DNA of 6,394 nucleotides. It comes from Rhizobiaceae bacterium UBA1291 (lineage in GTDB: Bacteria; Pseudomonadota; Alphaproteobacteria; Rhizobiales; Rhizobiaceae). The notes under the pieces were generated by a model. The model was not told the origin of the DNA. It saw nothing but the letters and a program-made list of their open reading frames with translations, and ran no database searches. A program made the translations under genes and the position numbers. Of the stretch, positions 1 through 6,115 are shown one piece after another (position 1 is the stretch's first letter; each line of letters starts with the position of its first letter). Where the stretch lies: NCBI GenBank assembly GCA_002307905.1, contig DBUL01000118.1, forward strand, positions 14,439 to 20,832, in the 5' to 3' direction.

Positions 1-8
1 TGGCTCTT

Positions 9-3000
9 TTGTGGCTTGACCCATTGCGGCACCCCCGTCTCTGGCGATATACGTCATTTAGGGCGATTTGCGAAGGCCCCGGAAGGAAATACGGCATTGG
101 GATAATCACACAGCAGCATCTTCTCCTTCTGGTGGTCTTCCTTCCCTTCGCGGGAAGCGTCGTTGTTGCGCTGGCGCTGCGCACGCATTCACGGTTACTT
201 CCCGCATCGATCGCAGCAGCGGTCTGCGGCATTGTCATAGCGGCCATTGCGGCGCTCTATCCCGCCATAGCCAAAGGTGGAATTGTTCGCTTCGAGGTTG
301 ATTGGCTGCCGCAACTGGGCCTCAGCTTCTCATTGCGAATGGACGCGTTCGCATGGCTATTCGCTGCACTCGTTGCGATCATTGGTCTGCTCGTGGTGCT
401 CTATGCCCGCTACTACATGTCGGAGCAGGACCCGATCCCGCGCTTCTTCTCATTCCTGCTGGCGTTCATGGGTTCGATGCTTGGCATCGTCATCTCCGGC
501 AATGTCATCCTCCTGTCGATCTTCTGGGAGCTGACAAGTCTCTCATCCTTCTTCCTGATCAGCTACTGGCATCACAATGCCGCTGCGCGTGATGGCGCTC
601 GCATGGCACTGACCATCACGGCGACAGGCGGTTTCTGTTTGCTGGTCGGCCTTTTGATGCTGGGCTCCATCGTCGGCAGCTATGAACTGGATGTTATTCT
701 GGCGAGCGGCGATCAGATCCGTGCCCACCCGCTTTATCTGGCAAGCCTCATCCTGATCCTCGTCGGTGCCTTTACCAAAAGCGCCCAGTTTCCGTTTCAT
801 TTCTGGCTTCCAGCCGCGATGGCCGCGCCCACGCCTGTGTCCGCCTACCTCCATTCGGCAACGATGGTGAAGGCAGGTGTATTTCTCCTGGTGCGCCTCT
901 CGCCCGCCCTTTCGGGGACCTATGAATGGTTCCTGCTGCTCGGCCTTGCCGGGATCAGCACGCTGGTTCTTGGTGCCTATTTCGCCATGTTCCAGCAGGA
1001 CCTGAAGGCGCTGCTTGCCTATTCTACGATCAGCCACCTTGGCCTGATCACCACGCTCCTCAGTCTTGATAGTCCGGTGGCGACGGTGGCCGCCATCTTC
1101 CACATGGTCAATCACGCGACATTTAAGGCGTCGCTGTTCATGGCTGCCGGCATCATCGACCACGAGACTGGCACCCGTGACATGCGGCAGCTCAGCGGAT
1201 TGCTGAAATACCTGCCGATTACCGGGCGGCTGGCGATGGTCGCCAGTGCTGCCATGGCGGGCGTGCCTCTCCTGAACGGCTTCCTGTCGAAGGAGATGTT
1301 CTTTGCGGAATCGGTGGAGACGCATGCCGATTCGTGGCTCGATACCGCTCTGCCTTATCTGGCCGTCACCGCCAGCGCGTTCAGCGTTGCCTATTCACTG
1401 CGTCTGATCCACGCCGTTTTCTTTGGCCCCCCAGCCCTCGACCTTCCCAAGGGGCAGCCGCATGAACCACCGCATTGGATGCGGTTCCCCATTGAGTTTC
1501 TCGTCTTTGCCTGTCTTGTCGTCGGTATCGTACCGAACCTCACGATCGGTCCCTTTCTCCGAGAAGCTGCCGTCAGCGTTCTTGGTCAAGCGACGCCGGA
1601 GTACAGCCTGTCTGTCTGGCACGGCTTCAACATGCCGCTCCTGATGAGCGCTCTCGCACTTGTTGCGGGGACCGGAATCTATTTCGGTTTTCGCCATTAC
1701 TTCGCACGCTGCGATGAGGGCCCACCATGGTTCCGGCACCTCAGGGGGCAGCGCATCTTCGAGCGTGTCCTTGTGACGGTATCATGGCGCTGGGCAAGGG
1801 AGCTTGAGGCCCGCCTTGGGACCCGTGCTTTGCAGCCGCAACTGCGTTGGGTCACCTTTGTCGGCTTCATGGCCGCCTTGACACCCTTGTACCTGCTCGG
1901 ATTCCAGTCGCGGATGATCGAGCCGTCCCGCATCGATGTCGCCTTCTCGGGCCTGTGGGTCATCGGTGCCTGCCTGGCTGTCGGGACCGCGTATCTTGCG
2001 AAATATCATCGCCTGGCCGCGCTGGTCATGCTAGGCGGCGTTGGCCTGATCGTCTGCCTGACCTTTGTCTGGCTGTCGGCCCCCGATCTGGCGATCACGC
2101 AGTTGCTGGTCGAGATCGTCACGACGGTTCTGATCCTGCTCGGGCTTCGATGGCTGCCGAAGAGGACGGAGGAACTGAAGGATGAACTGACCTTCCGGGC
2201 CAGGTTCAGACGCTTCCGCGACCTCGTTCTCGCCATGGCCTGTGGCGTGGGAATGGCGTTCATAGCTTACGCAGTGATGACAATGAGCGTGCCGGACGCG
2301 ATCGCCAACTACTTCATCAACAATGCCTATAGCCAAGGGGGCGGGCGCAACATCGTCAATGTGATTCTTGTCGATTTCCGCGGGTTTGATACGCTGGGCG
2401 AGATCACCGTGCTGGGAATTGTCGCGTTGACCGTCTATGCGCTCTTGCGCCGCTTCCGTCCGGCAGCAGACAGCATGGCACCTCCGGAACAGCAGCGAGT
2501 CCAGACAGCCTTTGACCAGCAACAGCCCGATCGCACCGTCGGAGATACAGCTCGAGATTATCTCGCCGTCCCCTCCGTGATCATGCAATGGCTATTTCCT
2601 GTGGTAATCACATTTGCGATCTACCTCTTCATTCGCGGGCACGACTTGCCGGGAGGCGGCTTCTCCGCAGGTCTCACAATGTCGATAGCTTTCCTTCTCC
2701 AGTATCTCGCGGGAGGGACGCGTTGGGCGGAGGAACGCATCCGCATCCTACCGCTGCGATGGATGGGAACGGGACTGCTGACCGCTACCGCGACGGGCGT
2801 CGGGGCGTGGCTTCTGGGCTATCCATTCCTGACCTCTCATTCCCGATATCTGGACCTGCCGCTGATCGGCAAGGTTCCCTCCGCGACCGCGATGCTGTTC
2901 GACCTCGGCGTTTTTCTGCTGGTCATCGGTTCGACAGTTCTCATTCTCGTAGCGCTTGCTCACCAGTCGATCCGCATTAACCGGCTGAATGCACTGGAGA

Positions 3001-3023
3001 ATAAGGCGGAGGAACTCGGCTGA
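9..3023 (+). CDS. phaAB: Fused Mrp/Pha antiporter subunit A/B (PhaAB, MrpA-MrpB fusion)
   Basis: Largest subunit of the Mrp/Pha K+(Na+)/H+ antiporter, an inner-membrane protein. Residues are numbered from the TTG at 9. The NuoL-like core (about 35-560) has the TM5 glutamate E174 in FWELTSL, K257 and H264 in FTKSAQFPFHFWLP, K288 in HSATMVKAG, H343 in STISHLG, H369 and K373 in VNHATFKA, and K428 in GFLSKE. A NuoJ-like DUF4040 part follows, with APDLAITQLLVE (E702), then NVILVDFRGFDTLGE (784-798). A hydrophilic linker (about 814-855) leads to an MrpB domain (about 856-990) with RGHDLPGGGFSAG. The fusion is typical of group 2 operons. The start is uncertain: the first 30 residues are basic and unlike the family, and the hydrophobic N-terminus begins near residue 37. 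A Shine-Dalgarno sequence at 81-87 would suit an ATT at 96; GTG at 132 is another option. Identity is very secure; the start is not. Confidence 0.96.
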   Translation: MWLDPLRHPRLWRYTSFRAICEGPGRKYGIGIITQQHLLLLVVFLPFAGSVVVALALRTHSRLLPASIAAAVCGIVIAAIAALYPAIAKGGIVRFEVDWLPQLGLSFSLRMDAFAWLFAALVAIIGLLVVLYARYYMSEQDPIPRFFSFLLAFMGSMLGIVISGNVILLSIFWELTSLSSFFLISYWHHNAAARDGARMALTITATGGFCLLVGLLMLGSIVGSYELDVILASGDQIRAHPLYLASLILILVGAFTKSAQFPFHFWLPAAMAAPTPVSAYLHSATMVKAGVFLLVRLSPALSGTYEWFLLLGLAGISTLVLGAYFAMFQQDLKALLAYSTISHLGLITTLLSLDSPVATVAAIFHMVNHATFKASLFMAAGIIDHETGTRDMRQLSGLLKYLPITGRLAMVASAAMAGVPLLNGFLSKEMFFAESVETHADSWLDTALPYLAVTASAFSVAYSLRLIHAVFFGPPALDLPKGQPHEPPHWMRFPIEFLVFACLVVGIVPNLTIGPFLREAAVSVLGQATPEYSLSVWHGFNMPLLMSALALVAGTGIYFGFRHYFARCDEGPPWFRHLRGQRIFERVLVTVSWRWARELEARLGTRALQPQLRWVTFVGFMAALTPLYLLGFQSRMIEPSRIDVAFSGLWVIGACLAVGTAYLAKYHRLAALVMLGGVGLIVCLTFVWLSAPDLAITQLLVEIVTTVLILLGLRWLPKRTEELKDELTFRARFRRFRDLVLAMACGVGMAFIAYAVMTMSVPDAIANYFINNAYSQGGGRNIVNVILVDFRGFDTLGEITVLGIVALTVYALLRRFRPAADSMAPPEQQRVQTAFDQQQPDRTVGDTARDYLAVPSVIMQWLFPVVITFAIYLFIRGHDLPGGGFSAGLTMSIAFLLQYLAGGTRWAEERIRILPLRWMGTGLLTATATGVGAWLLGYPFLTSHSRYLDLPLIGKVPSATAMLFDLGVFLLVIGSTVLILVALAHQSIRINRLNALENKAEELG
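81..87 (+). promoter_or_regulatory. Candidate ribosome binding site for phaAB
   Basis: GGAAGGA lies 8 bases before an in-frame ATT at 96-98 and just before the residues where similarity to MrpA proteins begins. No ATG, GTG or TTG sits at a proper distance in the phaAB frame, so if this is the real site the gene would use a rare ATT start (or ATA at 102). The Shine-Dalgarno match is seen directly; its use is inferred. Confidence 0.4.
3008..3012 (+). promoter_or_regulatory. Ribosome binding site of phaC
   Basis: GGAGG lies 10 bases before the phaC ATG at 3023, inside the last codons of phaAB. It supports this start together with the TGATG stop/start overlap, in which the final A of the phaAB stop is the first base of the phaC ATG. 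Confidence 0.7.
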
Positions 3024-3361
3024 TGGAAGTTGTGCTTTCGATCGCCATCGGCGTCATGACCGGTTGCGGAGTCTGGCTGATCCTTCGCCCGCGCACCTAC
3101 CAGGTAATCGTCGGTTTGTCCCTGCTTTCCTACGCCGTCAACCTGTTCATCTTCGGAGTCGGCGGGGTCAAGTCGGACGAGCCGCCGCTTCTGGTTGACG
3201 GAGCCTCTGCTGCCAGTATCAGCGATCCAGTACCGCAGGCGCTCGTCTTGACGGCGATCGTGATCGGGTTTGCGACCACCGCACTTTTCCTGGTCGTGCT
3301 TCTGGCCGCCAGGGGGCTGACCGGCAGTGACCACGTCGACGGTCGGAGCGATTCCCGATGA
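3023..3361 (+). CDS. phaC: Mrp/Pha antiporter subunit C (NuoK-like)
   Basis: Small inner-membrane subunit of the Pha antiporter, related to NuoK of complex I; 112 residues, close to the usual MrpC length. Three membrane segments are visible (about 3-21, 28-48 and 72-96). Family signatures are GLSLLSYAVNLFIFG (31-45) and DPVPQALVLTAIVIGFATTA (68-87), with T77 in the third helix at the conserved TAIVI position. The two intramembrane glutamates of NuoK have no counterpart here: the GLE of NuoK reads GLS (S33). This is expected for MrpC proteins. The ATG overlaps the phaAB stop by one base and follows GGAGG, so the two genes are probably translationally coupled. The last 12 residues are polar and probably exposed. 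Identity is secure from motifs, length and position. Confidence 0.95.
   Translation: MEVVLSIAIGVMTGCGVWLILRPRTYQVIVGLSLLSYAVNLFIFGVGGVKSDEPPLLVDGASAASISDPVPQALVLTAIVIGFATTALFLVVLLAARGLTGSDHVDGRSDSR
3345..3348 (+). promoter_or_regulatory. Ribosome binding site of phaD
   Basis: GGAG lies 9 bases before the phaD ATG at 3358, within the end of phaC. With the ATGA stop/start overlap it supports the chosen start and coupled translation. Confidence 0.55.
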
Positions 3362-4986
3362 TCGACTGGTCAAAGCATCTCATCGTGGCGCCCATCCTTA
3401 TACCCCTGGTATCGGGCGCTCTCATGCTGTTTATCGCGGACCGCCAGCGTGTACTGAAGTCGATGGTCGGTCTCGCCAGTTGTCTGCTGCTGTTGCTGGT
3501 ATCGCTGCTACTGGTCGGCATCGCGGCAGCCGACAACGGTGCGAGCGGGGTCTATCTCGTCGCCAACTGGGCGTCTCCCTTCGGAATCGTGCTCGTCGTC
3601 GACCGCCTGTCCGCCTTCATGGTGGCGCTGTCGGCGGTTCTCTCCGTTCCTGTCCTTGTCTTTTCGATGGCCCGCTGGCACTCGGCGGGTGCTCATTTCC
3701 ATAGTCTCTACCAGTTTCTGTTGATGGGACTGAACGGCGCCTTTCTGACGGGTGACCTGTTCAACCTCTTCGTATTTTTCGAAGTCATGCTGGCGGCCTC
3801 GTATGGTCTGCTGCTGCACGGATCAGGACCGTTGCGGGTTAAGGCAGGCCTTCACTATATCGCTGTTAATCTGGCAGCGGCGCTGCTGTTCCTGATCGGC
3901 GTAAGCCTGATCTACGGTACCGCCGGCACGCTCAACATTGCCGATCTGGCCGCCCGCATACCCGGGATCGAGCCAGACCGAAGGATGTTGATGGAAGCCG
4001 GAGCCGCAGTGCTCGGGGTCGCTTTCCTGATCAAGGCAGGCATGTGGCCTCTCTGCTTCTGGTTGCCCAGTGCCTACAGCGTCGCGGCGGCACCAGTCGC
4101 CGCCATCTTTGCCTTGCTCAGCAAGGTTGGGATCTATATCATTTTGCGGCTGACCATGCTGTTGTTCGCCGAGGGTCCTTCTGCCGGTTTCGGCTCAGCC
4201 CTTCTCCTGTACGGTGGAATGGTGACGCTCGCCTTCGGGATCATAGGGGTTCTTGCTTCCCAGGCACTGGCACGGATTGGGGCCTATTCGATCCTCGTGT
4301 CCTCCGGCACCTTGCTGGCCGTCATCGGCCTCAACGATGCGGCAGCCACGTCAGGCGCCCTTCTTTATCTGGTCAGTTCCACCCTCACTCTGGGTGCCTT
4401 TTTCCTACTTGTGGAACTGGTCGAGCGATGTCAGGGGGCAGGAGCATCCGTTCTTGCCGTCACCATGGAGGCCTATGGCGATGCAGATGACGATGTCCCG
4501 GAAGAACTGGATGGGGTGACGATGCCGGCAACGCTTGCGATGCTAGGCGTCTGCTTCGCGGGCTGTACAATCCTGCTTGCCGGCCTGCCGCCCCTCTCGG
4601 GCTTTATTGCCAAGTTCGGCATCCTCTCGGCGATCATCGGCACCGGATCGATCGGAGTTCCACCCACAGGGCCGGCGCTCGCACTTGCCGCCTTGATCAT
4701 CATCGCCGGGTTGGCGACACTGATTGCGCTGACACGCGCCGGAATTCGAACCTTCTGGAGTTCCCTCGATGTCGCCGTGCCACGCGTGCTCGTTGTCGAA
4801 GTTGCCCCGGTACTGGCCTTGCTGGCCCTGCTCGCCACACTGACGATCCAGGCCGGTCCGGCGCTGTCCTACATGGAGGCGGCCGTCCGTTCCACGGGTA
4901 AGGGCGGCAGCTACCTGAACGGCGTCATGGAGGAAAAGGCGCTGCCATCCTGGCGCGATCTGCAGCCTCAAGTGAGCGGGGACTAG
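3358..4986 (+). CDS. phaD: Mrp/Pha antiporter subunit D (NuoM/NuoN-like)
   Basis: Second large antiporter-like subunit of the Pha complex; 542 residues and a dozen or more membrane helices, the normal size for group 2 PhaD. Seen directly: TGDLFNLFVFFEVMLAASYG (131-150) with the TM5 glutamate E142; FLIKAGMWPLCFWLP (223-237) with K226; LLSKVGIYIILR with K256; and PPLSGFIAKFG (411-421) with K419 in the TM12 position. The central residues that are H343 and K373 in PhaAB align without gaps to S315 and L345 here, so the middle of the usual ionisable chain is absent. An acidic soluble loop (370-385, EAYGDADDDVPEELDG) separates two membrane blocks. The ATG overlaps the phaC stop by four bases (ATGA). 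The protein works with PhaAB in proton and cation movement; which subunit carries which ion remains debated for the family. Confidence 0.96.
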   Translation: MIDWSKHLIVAPILIPLVSGALMLFIADRQRVLKSMVGLASCLLLLLVSLLLVGIAAADNGASGVYLVANWASPFGIVLVVDRLSAFMVALSAVLSVPVLVFSMARWHSAGAHFHSLYQFLLMGLNGAFLTGDLFNLFVFFEVMLAASYGLLLHGSGPLRVKAGLHYIAVNLAAALLFLIGVSLIYGTAGTLNIADLAARIPGIEPDRRMLMEAGAAVLGVAFLIKAGMWPLCFWLPSAYSVAAAPVAAIFALLSKVGIYIILRLTMLLFAEGPSAGFGSALLLYGGMVTLAFGIIGVLASQALARIGAYSILVSSGTLLAVIGLNDAAATSGALLYLVSSTLTLGAFFLLVELVERCQGAGASVLAVTMEAYGDADDDVPEELDGVTMPATLAMLGVCFAGCTILLAGLPPLSGFIAKFGILSAIIGTGSIGVPPTGPALALAALIIIAGLATLIALTRAGIRTFWSSLDVAVPRVLVVEVAPVLALLALLATLTIQAGPALSYMEAAVRSTGKGGSYLNGVMEEKALPSWRDLQPQVSGD

Positions 4987-4989
4987 ATC

Positions 4990-5466
4990 ATGTTCCCGTA
5001 TCCGCTGCTGACACTCGCACTTCTTGCCATGTGGTTGCTCCTCAACGGGTTTACTCTTGGTCATCTGGTGCTCGGTGCCATCGTGGCGGTCATGGCTTCA
5101 TGGACCATGGTATCCTTGCGGCCCAGCAAGCCACGCCTGCGCAAGTGGTATCTGATCCCGAAGCTGCTGGTGGTTGTGATGACCGACATAGTCCGGTCCA
5201 ACCTGGCGGTCGCGTGGGTGATCCTGCGCGGGCGCGGCAGCGGTCGACATTCAGCATTCATCGATCTGCCGCTCGATTTGGATGATCCGACCTCCCTTGC
5301 CATTTTAGCAGTGATCGTGACCAGCACGCCAGGATCGGCCTGGCTGGAATATGATTCCCATCAGCGTTCGGTTCTGATCCACGTATTCGACCTGGCCAGC
5401 GAGGAGGAGTGGCGCGATCTGCTGAAAAATCGCTATGAAAAGCTGTTGATGGAGATCTTCTCATGA
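4990..5466 (+). CDS. phaE: Mrp/Pha antiporter subunit E
   Basis: Membrane subunit E of the Pha antiporter (MNHE family); 158 residues, the usual length. Hydrophobic segments lie at about 4-20 and 24-42, with a third amphipathic stretch at 56-79, DIVRSNLAVAWVIL (66-79), a family hallmark. The C-terminal soluble half carries the conserved TSTPGSAWLEYD (111-122) and VLIHVFDL (128-135). Most family members have TPGT where this one has TPGS, a mild substitution. The gene starts 3 bases after the phaD stop, the only intergenic gap in the operon, behind GGGGA at 4978-4982. PhaE is a structural and possibly cation-path part of the complex, with no activity known on its own. Identity is secure; the mechanistic role is inferred from the family. 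Confidence 0.94.
   Translation: MFPYPLLTLALLAMWLLLNGFTLGHLVLGAIVAVMASWTMVSLRPSKPRLRKWYLIPKLLVVVMTDIVRSNLAVAWVILRGRGSGRHSAFIDLPLDLDDPTSLAILAVIVTSTPGSAWLEYDSHQRSVLIHVFDLASEEEWRDLLKNRYEKLLMEIFS
5451..5454 (+). promoter_or_regulatory. Ribosome binding site of phaF
   Basis: GGAG lies 8 bases before the phaF ATG at 5463, inside the end of phaE. The ATGA overlap and this site fix the start. Confidence 0.6.
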
Positions 5467-5744
5467 GTGCGATCATAATCTTCACGGCGGTCAGCCTGGC
5501 CCAGATCATGTTGATGATTGCCATGGCGATTGCCTCGGTGCGGATGTTTTTCGGCCCTCGTGCTCAAGACCGGATCATTGGCCTTGATGCGCTCTACGTG
5601 AATGCCATGCTGCTCTTGGCTGCCTTCGGTATCGGAACGGGGAAGACGGTCTACTTCGAGGCGTCTCTGGTCATCGGGCTTCTGGGTTTCGTCGCCACGG
5701 TCGCGCTTGCAAAATTCCTGATGCGCGGGGAGGTGATCGAATGA
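5463..5744 (+). CDS. phaF: Mrp/Pha antiporter subunit F
   Basis: Small hydrophobic subunit F (MrpF/PhaF family); 93 residues, the family's normal size. Three membrane segments are visible: about 3-27, 40-58 and 63-86. The family motif in the first loop, FFGPRAQDRIIGLDAL (29-44), holds the conserved P32, D36, R37 and D42. The third segment reads YFEASLVIGLLGFVATVALA (64-83), a near-canonical MrpF helix, followed by a short basic and acidic tail. The ATG overlaps the phaE stop by four bases and the phaF stop overlaps the phaG ATG the same way, so the three genes should be made in a fixed ratio. The protein is thought to line part of the cation route in the E-F-G region of the complex. Identity is secure. 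Confidence 0.95.
   Translation: MSAIIIFTAVSLAQIMLMIAMAIASVRMFFGPRAQDRIIGLDALYVNAMLLLAAFGIGTGKTVYFEASLVIGLLGFVATVALAKFLMRGEVIE
5729..5738 (+). promoter_or_regulatory. Very strong Shine-Dalgarno sequence of phaG
   Basis: GGAGGTGATC is complementary over ten bases to the usual 3' end of bacterial 16S rRNA (GATCACCTCC). The GGAGG core ends 7 bases before the phaG ATG at 5741. It lies wholly within phaF codons and is clearly the strongest ribosome binding site in the operon, which decides the phaG start. Confidence 0.85.
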
Positions 5745-6115
5745 TCTACTCGGCAGCCGACATCCCCATTTGGGCGGCCATGCTGGTCGCCTTCTTCCTG
5801 TTGCTAGGCGCCAGCCTCGCTCTCATCGGGGCGATTGGTTTCCTGAGGCTTCCAAACTTCTATGAACGGCTTCATCCCCCGACGTTGTCGACGAGCTGGG
5901 GCACAGGCGGCATCATGACTGCCTCGATCCTCTTCTTCAGCCTTTCAGGAGGGCGACTTGTTGCTCATGAGCTGCTTGTCGGACTGTTCATCACTGTCAC
6001 CACGCCTGTGACCTTTATGCTGTTGGCAAGAGCAGCACTGCATCGGGATCGGTTCGAGAACAACTCAGATGTTCCTGCCAAGGCGACCGTTCAGGACCTG
6101 ACCGAGGACGTCTGA
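5741..6115 (+). CDS. phaG: Mrp/Pha antiporter subunit G
   Basis: Last subunit of the Pha antiporter (MrpG/MnhG/PhaG family); 124 residues, the usual length. Three hydrophobic segments lie at about 11-35, 53-70 and 75-98. The family motif GFLRLPNFYERLHPPTLSTS (33-52), followed by WGTGGIM, sits between the first and second helices, and PVTFMLLARAALHRD (89-103) closes the membrane part. A polar tail of about 20 residues follows (FENNSDVPAKATVQDLTEDV), probably cytoplasmic and not part of the conserved core. The gene overlaps phaF by four bases (ATGA) and has an exceptionally strong Shine-Dalgarno sequence in front. No further antiporter gene follows, which matches the normal end of a group 2 operon. 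Identity is secure. Confidence 0.95.
   Translation: MIYSAADIPIWAAMLVAFFLLLGASLALIGAIGFLRLPNFYERLHPPTLSTSWGTGGIMTASILFFSLSGGRLVAHELLVGLFITVTTPVTFMLLARAALHRDRFENNSDVPAKATVQDLTEDV

Noticed and set aside
16..51. TTGACC (16-21) with GATATA (46-51) as a promoter for the operon
   Set aside because: The spacer is 24 bases, too long for a sigma-70 type promoter. TTGCGG at 24-29 has a 16-base spacer to GATATA but matches the -35 consensus poorly.
1..97. Minus-strand frame from an ATG at 97 running off the window edge
   Set aside because: No Shine-Dalgarno sequence before the ATG, an atypical composition, and only about 32 codons visible; divergent gene not supportable without upstream sequence.
543..1325. 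260-codon open frame on the minus strand opposite phaAB
   Set aside because: Its translation is rich in H, R, Q and D with no membrane or domain pattern, as expected for the antisense of a GC-rich membrane-protein gene, and the plus strand here is unmistakably MrpA.
2031..2588. 185-codon open frame on the minus strand opposite the MrpA/MrpB junction
   Set aside because: Antisense shadow of phaAB; no recognisable motif and no ribosome site I could find.
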